From Bifidobacterium mongoliense DSM 21395 (GTDB taxonomy: Bacteria > Actinomycetota > Actinomycetes > Actinomycetales > Bifidobacteriaceae): a stretch of DNA of 64,000 nucleotides. A program made the position numbers and the translations under genes. How positions within the stretch are numbered: position 1 is the first letter of the stretch; each line of letters starts with the position of its first letter. The notes beneath the pieces are model-generated. The model was not told the origin of the DNA. It ran no database searches and saw only the letters and a list, made by a program, of their open reading frames with translations. Location of the stretch: the NCBI RefSeq assembly GCF_000741285.1, contig NZ_JGZE01000026.1, positions 1-64,000 on the forward strand. The letters are read 5' to 3'. Of this stretch, positions 35,648 through 45,595 are shown piece after piece.

Positions 35648-37008
35648 ATGAGCGCATCACACACCGCATGGAAGGAGCAGTCGGATGGATATCTCGACCG
35701 CACCCCATGCTGCAATTCGTGCTCGTTTCCATTCTCTTCGCCATGTGGGCCATCTCATCGAGCCTCAATGACATCCTGATCACCCAGTTCAAGGCGGTCT
35801 TCCAGCTGAGCGATCTGGCCACGGCCTTTGTGCAGAGCGCATTCTATGGCGGGTATTTCGTCATCGCCATCCCCGCTTCCCTGTTCATCAAGAAGTCGAG
35901 CTACAAGATGGGCATCGTCGCCGGCCTGGCGTTGTTCGCCGTCGGATGCTTCCTCTTCTTCCCCGCCTCGACCCTGGCCACCTATTCGATGTTCCTCTTC
36001 GCGATTTTCGTCGAGGCCATCGGACTGAGCTTCCTGGAGACCTCCTCCGAGACCTTCACCACGCTGATGGGCCCGAAGCGTCTCGCCACCGTGCGGTTGA
36101 ACATCTCGCAGACCATGAACGCCGTCGGTCTGATCGTCGGCATCCTGCTGGGCAAATACTTCGTCTTCCAGAACTCGAATCTCAAGACCGAGATGGAGAA
36201 GATGTCGCCTGAGCAGGCCCGTCTGCACGGCGTCGAACAGCTCTCGCGCACCTTGGTGCCTTATCGCTATCTGCTCATCGTGCTGGTCGTCCTTATCCTC
36301 GCCTTCGCCGTGACCCGGTTCCCCTCCGGCCGTGCCCGGACCGCGACCGGCAGCGTCAAGTCGGCCTCGCTGGGTGAGACGTTGGGGTATCTCGTGCGCA
36401 ACCGCCGGTATCTCAAGGGCATCGGCGCACAGTTCGTTTACATTGGTGCGCAGACTGGTATCTGGTCGTTCACCATGCGTTTGGCGCTGACGATGTTCCC
36501 ACACTACACCGATAGGGACGCCTCCGACTTCATGCTCTGGAGCTACGCGGTCTTCTTCGTCGGTCGTTTCCTGGGCAGCTATCTGCTTTCCAGGTTCCGC
36601 GAGACGCGGGTGCTCACCGTATATATGGGTCTCGCGGTCGTCGTGCTTATCGGCACGATCGCCCTGTACAGCGTCGCGGCGGTGTGGATGGCCGTTATCG
36701 TGAGCCTCTTCCTCGGACCGGGCTGGCCCACCATCTATTCCCGTACGCTCGAAACGGTGGGGGACCGCCGGTACACCGAAACCGCCGGTGCCGTCATCGT
36801 CATGTCCATCGTGGGCGGTGCGGTGCTCCCGGCATTGCAGGGCGCGCTGTCCGACGCCATGGGGATGCAGTTCTCGTTCATCCTGCCGGCAATCGAGCTG
36901 TGCATCGTGGCCGTGTATTTCGTCTCCGAAATGCGTTACGACCGTTTGACCCCGAAGCAGATGAAGGAGCTGTCCACCACGGAGGGCGCCGAGTCCGCCC
37001 AGGCCTGA
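35648..37008 (+). CDS. FucP-type sugar MFS permease, frameshifted near its start
   Basis: An MFS symporter of the FucP family with about 12 helices (LQFVLVSILFAMWAISSSLND, GYFVIAIPASLFIKKSSYKMG, GLSFLETSSETF). The intact start is in another frame: ATG 35648 after AAAGGAG opens MSASHTAWKEQSDGYLDRTP, whose SDGYLDRTP matches family N-termini. The frame then breaks at a run of four C (35703-35706); one more C would join it to MLQFVLVS at 35707. As given, translation from 35648 runs into another frame, while the long frame from 35668 lacks a ribosome site. So this is a one-base deletion, a sequencing error or a phase-variable switch. Confidence 0.85.
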
Positions 37009-37220
37009 CGCCAGACCGGTTCCCTTGCGCCCTGCGGCGCCGAGTCGATTGTTCGGCCCGGCGCCGCACGTCGTTTCGGACGGTGGGATGTTGTGCACAG
37101 CACGGCATGTCATTCGTCCCGGGGGGGCTTCGGCCCAACACCGCGTGAGTCCGGCGTGTCGGATGCGGGGACGTCCACCCACCTGCGTATGCTTCTTGAC
37201 TTGTACACCACAGACCGTTG

Positions 37221-37338
37221 GTTGGAGGCGCAAGTCTCCCGAAGTTTGGTTCGCCAAGCCAGCGCAGGTAAGGGAACGCCCGTGAGGGAAGGCTGCATGC
37301 GGCCGACAGATGCTCTGCCTGTGTTGCAGGGCTTTTTT
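37221..37338 (+). ncRNA. rplJ leader (L10 leader-type RNA)
   Basis: The purine-rich stretch with GTAAGGGAACGCCCGTGAGGGAAGGCTG lies just before rplJ and resembles the L10 leader that binds L10-L12 and represses the operon. It ends in the hairpin at 37312-37338. The family assignment is from position and composition; I cannot run a covariance model. The gap from 37009 to 37220 holds no gene. Confidence 0.55.
37312..37338 (+). terminator. attenuator hairpin before rplJ
   Basis: Stem GCTCTGC/GCAGGGC (one G-U pair) with a 7-nt loop and a run of six T. It sits 56 nt before the rplJ start, so it is likely an attenuator in the leader rather than an operon end. Confidence 0.75.
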
Positions 37339-37394
37339 CATGCCCGGCGAGGGGAGCCGGCTTCACGTCAATGGTCGACTTAGGAAGGAACGCC

Positions 37395-37916
37395 ATGAAA
37401 AGGCCCGAAAAGGAAGCGGTGATCGCCGCGCTTACGGAGCAGTTCCGTAACGCCGACGCGATTTACCTGACCGAGTACCGCGGGCTTACCGTTCCGCAGA
37501 TCTCCGATCTGCGTGAAAAGCTAGGCCGCGATACTTCCTATGCCGTGGCTAAGAACACGTTGGCTCGCATCGCCGCCAATGAGGCCGGGGTCGAGGGGCT
37601 TGATGCCACTCTCGCCGGTCCCACCGCCATCACCTTCGTCAAGGGTGATTACGTTGAGGCTGCGAAGACGCTGCGTGACTTCGCCAAGACAAACAAGGCC
37701 CTCGTCCTCAAGGCCGGTTTCGCCGATGGAACCGTCTACGACGCCGAGGGTGTGCAGAAGCTTGCGGATCTGGAATCCCGCGAGGTCCTGCTCTCCAAGA
37801 TGGCTGGCGCGCTCAAGGGCACGATGGCCAAGGCCGCTTATGCCTTCGTTGCACTGCCCACCAAGGTCGTGCGTACGATCGACGCCCTGCGCGACAAGCA
37901 GGACAAGGCCGCCTGA
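37395..37916 (+). CDS. rplJ: 50S ribosomal protein L10
   Basis: A 173-residue L10, the base of the L7/L12 stalk. The N-terminal rRNA-binding domain reads IAALTEQFRNADAIYLTEYRGL and the middle EKLGRDTSYAVAKNTLARIAA. The C-terminal helix (LPTKVVRTIDALRDKQDKAA) binds L7/L12 dimers. ATG at 37395 follows AGGAAGGA. rplL follows 109 nt later. Confidence 0.98.
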   Translation: MKRPEKEAVIAALTEQFRNADAIYLTEYRGLTVPQISDLREKLGRDTSYAVAKNTLARIAANEAGVEGLDATLAGPTAITFVKGDYVEAAKTLRDFAKTNKALVLKAGFADGTVYDAEGVQKLADLESREVLLSKMAGALKGTMAKAAYAFVALPTKVVRTIDALRDKQDKAA

Positions 37917-38025
37917 TTGCCTGAGGCCCATGCCGCGGACGATTTGCCGATTAACCACAACCCAAAGATTTGGCGATGAGACGGTTACCCCCGCTCGTCA
38001 TCGCCCATAAAGAAAGGAAGCCATT

Positions 38026-38406
38026 ATGGCTAAGCTCTCCAAAGAGGAGCTCCTCGACTCGTTCAAGGAAATGACCCTGGTCGAACTCTCCGATTTCGTG
38101 AAGGCGTTCGAGGATGAATTCGACGTCGAGGCCGCCGCTCCGGTCGCCGCCGTTGCCGCCGCCCCCGGTGCCGCCGCTCCGGCCGAAGAAGAGAAGGATG
38201 AGTTCGACGTCATCCTCGCTTCCGTTGGCGACAAGAAGATCCAGGTCATCAAGGCCGTCCGCGCCATCACCTCCCTCGGCCTGGCCGATGCGAAGGGTCT
38301 CGTGGATAGCGCCCCCAAGGCCGTCCTGGAGAAGGCCAAGAAGGACGACGCCGAGAAGGCCAAGTCCCAGCTCGAAGAGGCAGGCGCCACCGTCGAACTC
38401 AAGTAG
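38026..38406 (+). CDS. rplL: 50S ribosomal protein L7/L12
   Basis: The 126-residue stalk protein, present in several copies per ribosome and contacting translational GTPases. N-terminal dimerisation part [20 protein letters not shown], the flexible Ala/Pro/Glu hinge ([17 protein letters not shown]), and the C-terminal domain [20 protein letters not shown] to the end. ATG at 38026 follows AAAGGAAG. A terminator lies at 38416. Confidence 0.98.
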   Translation: MAKLSKEELLDSFKEMTLVELSDFVKAFEDEFDVEAAAPVAAVAAAPGAAAPAEEEKDEFDVILASVGDKKIQVIKAVRAITSLGLADAKGLVDSAPKAVLEKAKKDDAEKAKSQLEEAGATVELK

Positions 38407-38415
38407 TTCGTCGGT

Positions 38416-38443
38416 CCGTGCGCGTGACGCACGGGCTTCGTTT
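38416..38443 (+). terminator. rplL terminator
   Basis: Stem CCGTGCG / CGCACGG with a 5-nt loop, then GCTTCGTTT. Confidence 0.65.
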
Positions 38444-38557
38444 CTCGTGATGCCCCGGCATCCCATCGAACCCACGATATGTGGTCGTTCATGCGGATGG
38501 CGGGGTTTCGCATATTCGGATAGGTCGGGCGTTGCCCGTGGGGGTTACACTGTGCGT

Positions 38558-39946
38558 GTGTCGAGTAGAGCGCACCTTGCCGGCTTCCAGAAAGCGACCG
38601 CCGCCGCACAATACCTGCGGATGACCAGAAGGCCGGTGCCCGCTCTCATCCTTTCGTTGTGTTTCCCGGCGGTGGTCTCCAACCTGGTCACGACCGCGTA
38701 CAACCTGACCGACACCTATTTCATCGGCCGGTTGGGCACCGCGCAATCGGGTGCCATCGGCATTGCATTCTCCATCATGACGGTCATGCAGGCCTTCGGG
38801 TTCTTCTTCGGCAACGGTTCGGGGAATTCGATGAGCCGAGAGCTGGGCAAACAGCATAACGACCGCGCCGCAAGGCTGCTCGCGGTGGGTTTGGCGGGCG
38901 CCGTGCTCGCGGGTCTGACGATCGCACTGCTCGGGCTGGTCACGCTGCCCCGGTTGGTGTTCGTGCTCGGCTCGACGCCGACGATCGCGCCCTATGCGAT
39001 TTCGTACCTGACGCCCGTCCTGTGCGCGGCCCCCATGGTCTGCGGGTCCTTCGCCCTCAACGGACTGCTGCGGTATGAAGGCCAGTCGGTCTTCGGCATG
39101 ATCGGGCTCGTGACCGGGGCATTGCTCAACTTTCTGCTGGCGCCCCTCTTCATCTTCATCCTCCATATGGGTATCTTCGGCGCTGGGCTGGCGACCGCGG
39201 TGTGTCAGACCATCAGTTTCGTGATTCTGGTGACGTTGAGCGCTCGCCTGGGGGTCATCCGGCTGGATCTGCGTCGATGCCGACCCGACGCACTGCTCAA
39301 TCGCGAGATCCTCGGAGGAGGATTGCCGTCGCTGATCCGACAGTCCGCCGGATCGTTCGCGGCGACCTGCGTCAATCTCGCGGCGAATCCCTTCGGCGAT
39401 GCGGTGATCGCGAGCATGGCGATCGTCATGCGCGTCATGCTGGGGGCCAACTCGGTCATCATCGGGTTGGGGCAGGGATTCCAGCCCGTATGCGGATACA
39501 ATTACGGCGCCGGTCGCTTCGATCGGGTCAGGCGAGGCTATTGGTTCTGCGTGCGACTGGCCACCGCGACGCTGCTGGCGCTCGCCGTGGGGATTGGGGT
39601 GTTCGCCCCGGACCTGGTGGAGCTCTTCCGCTCCGACCCCGCCGTCGTGAAGGTCGGCTCGGCGGCGTTGCGCATCCAGTGTGTGACGATGGCCCTCGGC
39701 GGGTTCAACATGATGTCGAACATGATGCAGCAGACCATGGGCAAGACCGTGATCGCCTCGTTCCTGGCACTGAGCCGGTTGGGGCTGTTTTTGGCTCCCG
39801 CGGTGCTGATTCTGCCGCACGTGTTCGGGGTGACGGGCGTCGAGATGGCCCAGTCGGTCTCCGATGTCCTGACGTTCGTGGTCACGATTCCGTTGCAGCG
39901 GCGGGTCCTCATGGGGTTGCGTTCGGGTAGGATCACCCGGCATTGA
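38558..39946 (+). CDS. MATE family efflux transporter
   Basis: A 462-residue multidrug/cation antiporter with about 12 helices. MATE motifs: AYNLTDTYFIGRLGTAQSGAI at the first pair, GFFFGNGSGNSMSRELGKQH in the middle, and the second-half repeat ANPFGDAVIASMAIVMRV. The substrate is unknown. The start is taken as GTG 38558, 6 nt after TACACT (38546), a leaderless layout. An open frame extends much further upstream into rplL but without family similarity. An internal ATG at 38621 would cut off part of the N-terminus. Confidence 0.88.
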   Translation: MSSRAHLAGFQKATAAAQYLRMTRRPVPALILSLCFPAVVSNLVTTAYNLTDTYFIGRLGTAQSGAIGIAFSIMTVMQAFGFFFGNGSGNSMSRELGKQHNDRAARLLAVGLAGAVLAGLTIALLGLVTLPRLVFVLGSTPTIAPYAISYLTPVLCAAPMVCGSFALNGLLRYEGQSVFGMIGLVTGALLNFLLAPLFIFILHMGIFGAGLATAVCQTISFVILVTLSARLGVIRLDLRRCRPDALLNREILGGGLPSLIRQSAGSFAATCVNLAANPFGDAVIASMAIVMRVMLGANSVIIGLGQGFQPVCGYNYGAGRFDRVRRGYWFCVRLATATLLALAVGIGVFAPDLVELFRSDPAVVKVGSAALRIQCVTMALGGFNMMSNMMQQTMGKTVIASFLALSRLGLFLAPAVLILPHVFGVTGVEMAQSVSDVLTFVVTIPLQRRVLMGLRSGRITRH

Positions 39947-40092
39947 TGGGGGTTGGTCACGCGGTGACGGGCGGGGTTCGTATGGTGGAATGCGCGAAAG
40001 TTGTCAATTCCTAGGCGCAAACCGCACCCGGTGGCGGAAAACATGACAGAATGGCAGATAGTGTGTGTGGTGGCGAAGGAAAGGCCGGTACG

Positions 40093-41766
40093 GTGACAGA
40101 GCGAATCGAGCGATATTGGATGGTGAAGACCAATGGTGCCGAGCAGATCAGCGTCAGACCGGGCTCCAGTGTCGAGATCGGTCGGCGGCCGTTGCGACCC
40201 ATGGCCGATGACGGTTTCGTGCGATGGGAAGTGACGGACGAGACCCGCTCCATGTCGAAACGCCACGCGATATTCGCCGTGGACGATGAGGGTGCGGCCC
40301 TGGTCCGTGATCTTGGTTCCACGAACGGCAGTTACCTCGTCGGTTCCGACGGTACGCTCAAGCGCCTTGAAGCTGGCACTGATCTGCGGTTGTCCGGTTC
40401 TCCGGTGCGCATGCAGTTCGGGGACGTGCCGGTCGATTGCATTCGCATCGACGAGCCGGTCGTCGAGCAGCCCGAACCGGAACCCAAGGTCCCCAACCTC
40501 TTTGAGTACGCCGCTTCCGATGAGGTGAGGCAGGAGCCCGACGCTTCGGACATGTCGGTGGACGACATCCTCAACCTGCGTGCGGGCGAGCCGACCACGG
40601 CCCTGCGCCAGAGTGCGGTCGCGCACCGACTCGAGGAGGTCGCCGCCGCGGCCGCACGCAGCTTCCCGCCGCAGGACGGCGACGGCGGAGCGGATGCGGA
40701 TGACGCGGTTCACGATGACGTCGGGCACGCGGGCACTGCTGTCGATGGCAGTGCGGTGACTGATTCCGGCGCAGCGGCGCCCAATATGTCCGCTCACGAT
40801 GGTGACCACGGTGACGGGGCTTCCAACGCTGAGGATCATGGCGACGGCGCGAGGCCGACTGGTGTGACCGGTGCGGGTGCCTCACGGGAGGACAAAGCGT
40901 CCTCCGCCGAATCTTCCGAACAGCAGGTGGATCAGTCTGAACAGCAGGTGGAACAATCGGAAGAACGGGTAGAGCTGTCCGAACAACGGGTTGAACAGTC
41001 CGAACGACAGATAGAACAGTCCGAACAGTCTTCCGAACAGCCGGCGGAGCAGCAACTGTCCTTTGCCATCATCCCCGACCGGGACGCGGGTGAGCGCGAA
41101 GAACGTGACCTCTTCGTCGACGCGCTCCGTGAGTCCGACGATGATAGAACCGATGGTCCGGGGTCCCAGGTCGCCGACGACGCTGCAGGCGCAGGCGAGG
41201 GCGATGCCGAATCCGTCGCCGCACATGCGGCGCGATTGGCCTCCGACGCATCTCATGCCGCTCATTCCGGGAACATCCCGGTACGTGAGGTGTTCGGCGC
41301 GCAGGCCTCGGCGTCGCACACCGAAGCCGGGAATGACGAGGATACGAACACGCCGGATGCAGACGTCACGGACACCGGTGCGGCCGCGCCCGCCGACACC
41401 TCCGCGCAGGAGGATGCCTCAGCATCGAGGGATGCGTCGGACTTCCCAAGCGACGCCACCGTGGTGTTCACGCCGGCGTTCGAACCGGGGTCGGTGTTCG
41501 ACCGGGTCACGCACGGGCAATTCGGTCCTCGGGAACCGGCGGTGCAGGTCAATGGCCTGACGTCGGATCAAGCCAAGAGCACTACTGATTTCACGGAGCA
41601 ATTCGAGATCGCGCGGCACCCGCAGTTGCTGCCGTTCCTGGCCATGAACCCTTCGTTATACGACGATCTGTACGCGTGGCTGTCGGCGCAGGGCAATGCG
41701 GATATCGATACGGCGTTGTCCAAGAACGCGGGGTATAGCGAATACCGCACTGCGGTAGGGAAGTGA
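40093..41766 (+). CDS. FHA-domain protein with long disordered middle and repeat-variant C-terminus
   Basis: A 557-residue protein. Residues 10-115 form a phosphothreonine-binding forkhead-associated domain: GRRPLRP, TRSMSKRHAIF and DLGSTNGSYL hold the Gly-Arg, Ser-Lys-Arg-His and Thr-Asn-Gly motifs. The middle (130-500) is acidic and low in complexity, including heptads EQQVDQS / EQRVEQS coded by 21-nt repeats. The last 70 residues (ARHPQLLPFLAMNPSLYDDL ... ) resemble leucine-rich-repeat-variant motifs. The GTG at 40093 follows GAAGGAAAGG. Its stop overlaps the GTG of the degenerate helicase (GTGA), so the two proteins are translationally coupled and probably work together. Confidence 0.8.
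   Translation: MTERIERYWMVKTNGAEQISVRPGSSVEIGRRPLRPMADDGFVRWEVTDETRSMSKRHAIFAVDDEGAALVRDLGSTNGSYLVGSDGTLKRLEAGTDLRLSGSPVRMQFGDVPVDCIRIDEPVVEQPEPEPKVPNLFEYAASDEVRQEPDASDMSVDDILNLRAGEPTTALRQSAVAHRLEEVAAAAARSFPPQDGDGGADADDAVHDDVGHAGTAVDGSAVTDSGAAAPNMSAHDGDHGDGASNAEDHGDGARPTGVTGAGASREDKASSAESSEQQVDQSEQQVEQSEERVELSEQRVEQSERQIEQSEQSSEQPAEQQLSFAIIPDRDAGEREERDLFVDALRESDDDRTDGPGSQVADDAAGAGEGDAESVAAHAARLASDASHAAHSGNIPVREVFGAQASASHTEAGNDEDTNTPDADVTDTGAAAPADTSAQEDASASRDASDFPSDATVVFTPAFEPGSVFDRVTHGQFGPREPAVQVNGLTSDQAKSTTDFTEQFEIARHPQLLPFLAMNPSLYDDLYAWLSAQGNADIDTALSKNAGYSEYRTAVGK
40918..41022 (+). repeat. five 21-nt in-frame repeats in the FHA gene
   Basis: Units of 21 nt starting GAACAGCAGGTGGAT (40918, 40939, 40960, 40981, 41002) each encode a heptad with a hydrophobic residue at position 4 and Ser at 7. 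One frame is clearly kept, unlike the intergenic 21-bp arrays, whose core is different. Confidence 0.8.
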
Positions 41767-44700
41767 AGACCATGACTGAAACCATGCAGGTCAATGCCGG
41801 TTTGGAACGGATTCGTCGATGGAGCGACGACTATCGCAATGACATGAATCCCTCTCCGTTAGAGGATGTCAGTCAGCTGTCGGCCCAACTCGACATGACC
41901 CATGCCCATCCTTCCGGCATCGCCCAGCTGTTTGCGAGCGGGCGGGTGTTGCTCGAGGCGCTGTTCCGCGATGCGGGCATGCTCCGCGCCGCGGGGCGCC
42001 GGTTGGAGCGGGTGTTGGACGATCAGGCCGCCAAGCGTCGGATCACCGGGGTGGCGGAGCTCTCGCTCATCGTCGGCATCGCCAGCTGGAAGGGCAACGC
42101 CATGCCCGTGCTCATCTATCCGGTATCCGTTTCACGCAAAGAACACGGACGGGAGACCGACGCCACCATACGGTTCACGGGTCACGTCGGGCTGAATCAG
42201 AACTTCGTGGCGGCGATGCGCGAACAGGGCATCACGTTGAAAGAGCAGGAGCTGTTCGACGGTTCCCGATACGAGAGCGGTACGCCCGAGACCTCGGCGG
42301 TGTTCAAGGCCATCATCGAACAGGGACGAGAGGCGTTCCCCGATTTCGATATCGAACGTGACATCATACTCGGCTGCTTCATCGACCCCGCATCGCAGAT
42401 TCTGCTGGAGTCGCGAACCTTGGTCGATCGTTTGCAACATGGCCCCAGCGACAACACTGTGCTCGATGCGCTGGTGGGCTACGGCCCGGCCTTGGAGACG
42501 CTCAAGGGTGAGACCCTCGAGGAGTACAGCCCGTTCGACGGCGACCCCCATGGGGAATTCGAAGTCGGTGACGTCGACAACAGCGTGCGGTACGCCGCGG
42601 CGATGGCCGCCGAAGGCCACAATCTTTTCGTCGATGCGGCCGCGGGTTCGGACACCGCGGCCCAAAGCGCGGCGATCGCCTCACGGTGCATGATGAACGG
42701 CCGTTCGGTGTTGTACGTGCCCTGCATCGCGCAGCAACGCCGCAGATTCATGACGGTGATGTCCGCCAACGAATTGTCGGGGCAGGTCCTCGACGTCGCC
42801 GACGTCCATGCCGGCACCGGTCTGGACCGCCAACTGATCGAGGCCGTGGGCTTCCAACCGGGCGTGGCCTCCTCGCGCTACGATCAGCTTTCCGACGAGT
42901 TGGTCGGCGTGCGTTCGCGGTTGACGCGGTATCTCGGCGATCTGCACGGCGTCAATGCCCAGTGGGGCGTCTCCGCCTATCAGACGATGCAGAACCTCGC
43001 CACGATCGCGGCGACGCCGACGCATCCGGCCACCCATGTGCGGTTGAGCGATTCGACCGCCCATGCGCTCATCGGCCACCTGGACGAGTGGGTCGACAAG
43101 CTCAAGAAGGCCGGCGAGCTCGGCGAGTATGTGGTGGGGCCGGAGGACACGGCCTGGTACCACGCCTCCATATCCTCCGAACAGGAGGCCGTGCGGTCCT
43201 ACCAACGGGTCGTCGACGTGTTGCGGAAGCTGCTTCCCGCCACGCGCGAGCAGGTGGCGCTCACGGTCAAGACCTGCGGTTTCCCCATTCCGACGACGGT
43301 GCAGGAATGGGGCCGTCAGGTCATCGTCCTGCGCAACCTGCGCCGTGTGCTCGACGTGTTCCAGCCCGAGATCTTCGAGCGCGACCTGGATGCGATGATC
43401 GAGGCCAGCAAGCCGAAGGCCGAGCGCAAAGCCGAGGGCACCTCGATGGGCTTCTGGGAGCGGCGCCGGCATGTCAAGGAGGCCAAGAGCCTGCTGCGTG
43501 TGGGTGCGCAGGTCGAGGACCTGCATGAAGCGCTCAAAGTCGTGGCGAAGCAGGGCGAGCAGTGGCGCGTCTTCGTGCCGCATGGCGGCTGGCCGGTGCT
43601 GCCGGCGAAACTCGACGCGATCCTCGCCACGCAGGAATCCCTCGTCGACAACATCACCGCATTGGATACCGTGCTGGCCACCACGCCGCATGGCGATGGT
43701 CTCGAGGCACTCGATTTCAATACGCTGGAGTTGCGGCTCAAGGCGTTGTACGACGACCATCTGGCACTGGATACGGTGCCGGGGCGTTTCCGGCTGGAGC
43801 AGGAGTTCCGGTCCGCCGGTCTCGAGGAACTGGTCGATGACCTGCGCAATCGGCATGTGGACATCGACGCGGTCGAAGGCGAGTTGCACCTGTCGTGGTG
43901 GACGACGGTTTTCGACGACATCGTCCGTTCGTCGGCGATCATATCCAACCAGGACGGTTTGGCCATGCAGGCGGCGGCCGACCGATTCGCCCAAGTGGAT
44001 GTCGAGCATGTGCGCTCGATCGGGCCCATGCTCAGGCAGGAGGCCATGCGCCATCTGTCCGATCTGCTGTTCTCCAGAACCCAGGAGGCGAACCAGCTGC
44101 ATACGGCGCTGGCCGGCTCCTCGAGGATCGCGCTCAACCGCATCGCCCGCGATCATCCGCAGATACTCAAGGCCGCCAAACCGATCGTCGTCGCCACACC
44201 CTCGACGCTCGCGGCGCTGACCGACCCGCAGCCGCTGTGCGATGTGGCGATCATCGATGCCGGTGCGCACCTTCCCGCGATACAGTTGCTCTCGATCGTC
44301 AGCCGCGCCCGTCAGGTCGTCGTCATCGCCCACCGCAACACCGTGACATCCGACAGCGTGGACGCCCTGATCGGGCTGCTGCCGCGGGTCGAGACCGCCG
44401 GCACGCCCTCGGCGCGTTGCCCCGGTCTCAACGCCTTCCTGACCAGCTATGGGTACGGTGAGTTGGCCAACGATGTGGCCGTTGAATCCATGCAGGGCAC
44501 GGTGCGGATGCATCATGTCGAAGCGACCGGAGCCCCCGTGCTGACCACCGGGTTGGTGGAGAGCAGCCAGCAGGAGATCGATGCGGTCATCGCCATCATC
44601 ACGGACCGCGCCAAGCAGTTCACCGTGGTTCCCTCCGGGTACATGCTTACGGTCGTGACCTTGACCGCGGTCTTCCGTACGAGATTGGGCGCGGAGCTCA

Positions 44701-45392
44701 AATCGTTGGCGACGCGCCATGCCGCCATGGGCAAGTTCCTGCGTCACGTCCGGCTGATCGGCATCAACGAGGTCGCGGGCGCGCGTGGCGACGATGTGAT
44801 TCTCTCGCTGTGCTACGCCAAGACCTCCCATGGTCGTCTGCTGCAGCAGTTCGGTCATCTCGAGACGGCCGGGGGCAAGGGCATGCTGCTCGACGCCTTG
44901 GCCCTCGCCCGCCATAACGTCGACATCGTCGCCGCGTTCGGTTCCGAGGATATGGATGATGACCGGCTGCACCAGCCCGGCACCCGGTTGCTCAAGGCGC
45001 TCCTGCAGTGGGCCGAGGCCGCCGATGACGATCGTGACCGGCGGCCCGCCGCCGACGCGACGTCGGAGAACGTGCTGTTCAACGACATCGCGGATCGTGT
45101 GCGTGCACGCGGCCTCGAGGCGGCCGTGAACTATGGGTTCGACGACGGTCTGCACGTCCCGCTCGTCGTCGGGCTCAAGGACAAGCCCTTCGCCCTAGCG
45201 GTGTTCACTGACGATGCGCCCCTGATGGGCATCCAATCGACCAGGTGCCGCCACCGGCTGCTGTTGGAGCATATGGAGGTGCTCGGGTGGTCCGTGATGA
45301 GCGTCTGGAGCGTTGGTGCCTTCGTCAATCCCGACAAAGAGGTCGACCGCATCGTTGACCGCATCAGCGAGATCTATCGGGGCGTGCAGTGA
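41763..45392 (+). CDS. SF1 helicase homologue with degenerate ATPase motifs
   Basis: A 1,209-residue protein whose layout follows the large SF1/DUF4011-like helicases: N-terminal domain, ATPase core in two parts, C-terminal restriction-endonuclease-like domain (LEHMEVLGWSVMSVWSVGAF region, residues about 1120-1209). Each ATPase motif is altered. The Walker A site (GPPGTGKS in active relatives) reads DAAAGSDTAAQ near residue 295, without Lys; the Walker B site (DEAS) reads IIDAGAH near 830; motif III (GDxxQ) reads VIAHRNT; motif VI (TRAR) reads LALARH. So it is expected not to hydrolyse ATP. The GTG start overlaps the FHA gene stop, and the next small gene overlaps its stop. The alignment is by eye. 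Confidence 0.72.
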   Translation: MKTMTETMQVNAGLERIRRWSDDYRNDMNPSPLEDVSQLSAQLDMTHAHPSGIAQLFASGRVLLEALFRDAGMLRAAGRRLERVLDDQAAKRRITGVAELSLIVGIASWKGNAMPVLIYPVSVSRKEHGRETDATIRFTGHVGLNQNFVAAMREQGITLKEQELFDGSRYESGTPETSAVFKAIIEQGREAFPDFDIERDIILGCFIDPASQILLESRTLVDRLQHGPSDNTVLDALVGYGPALETLKGETLEEYSPFDGDPHGEFEVGDVDNSVRYAAAMAAEGHNLFVDAAAGSDTAAQSAAIASRCMMNGRSVLYVPCIAQQRRRFMTVMSANELSGQVLDVADVHAGTGLDRQLIEAVGFQPGVASSRYDQLSDELVGVRSRLTRYLGDLHGVNAQWGVSAYQTMQNLATIAATPTHPATHVRLSDSTAHALIGHLDEWVDKLKKAGELGEYVVGPEDTAWYHASISSEQEAVRSYQRVVDVLRKLLPATREQVALTVKTCGFPIPTTVQEWGRQVIVLRNLRRVLDVFQPEIFERDLDAMIEASKPKAERKAEGTSMGFWERRRHVKEAKSLLRVGAQVEDLHEALKVVAKQGEQWRVFVPHGGWPVLPAKLDAILATQESLVDNITALDTVLATTPHGDGLEALDFNTLELRLKALYDDHLALDTVPGRFRLEQEFRSAGLEELVDDLRNRHVDIDAVEGELHLSWWTTVFDDIVRSSAIISNQDGLAMQAAADRFAQVDVEHVRSIGPMLRQEAMRHLSDLLFSRTQEANQLHTALAGSSRIALNRIARDHPQILKAAKPIVVATPSTLAALTDPQPLCDVAIIDAGAHLPAIQLLSIVSRARQVVVIAHRNTVTSDSVDALIGLLPRVETAGTPSARCPGLNAFLTSYGYGELANDVAVESMQGTVRMHHVEATGAPVLTTGLVESSQQEIDAVIAIITDRAKQFTVVPSGYMLTVVTLTAVFRTRLGAELKSLATRHAAMGKFLRHVRLIGINEVAGARGDDVILSLCYAKTSHGRLLQQFGHLETAGGKGMLLDALALARHNVDIVAAFGSEDMDDDRLHQPGTRLLKALLQWAEAADDDRDRRPAADATSENVLFNDIADRVRARGLEAAVNYGFDDGLHVPLVVGLKDKPFALAVFTDDAPLMGIQSTRCRHRLLLEHMEVLGWSVMSVWSVGAFVNPDKEVDRIVDRISEIYRGVQ

Positions 45393-45589
45393 GTGGATAC
45401 GATCCGCGACGACGTCACCCGCGCGGTCACCGCAGGGTTGACCGTGGGGGCTCCGAGCGTTTCGAGGCCGACGGCGCGGACGCGCAGGAGTGCGACCAGC
45501 GACCGCAGGCCAACCGGGATCGTGACGACGATCAGCGTATCCTCTCCGAGCTGCCACCCCATTGGGGTGTGTTCAGCGAACGGGCGTAG
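45389..45589 (+). CDS. small charged protein coupled to the helicase homologue
   Basis: A 66-residue Arg/Asp-rich product ending ILSELPPHWGVFSERA, an end I recall seeing in small actinobacterial proteins of this kind. The GTG overlaps the preceding stop (GTGA), the same junction as FHA/helicase, which argues for a third member of the operon. It could also be chance: the sequence is highly charged and no domain is recognised. Confidence 0.5.
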   Translation: MSGYDPRRRHPRGHRRVDRGGSERFEADGADAQECDQRPQANRDRDDDQRILSELPPHWGVFSERA

Positions 45590-45595
45590 CGATGC

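Noticed and set aside
40918..41022. Relation between the 21-nt repeats of the FHA gene and the two intergenic arrays
   Set aside because: Same unit length but a different core (GAACAGTCC versus AATCGTCGACTTG); the FHA repeats keep one coding frame.
42681..45155. 824-residue minus-strand open frame opposite the helicase homologue
   Set aside because: Mirror frame; the plus strand has the helicase layout and coupled operon junctions.
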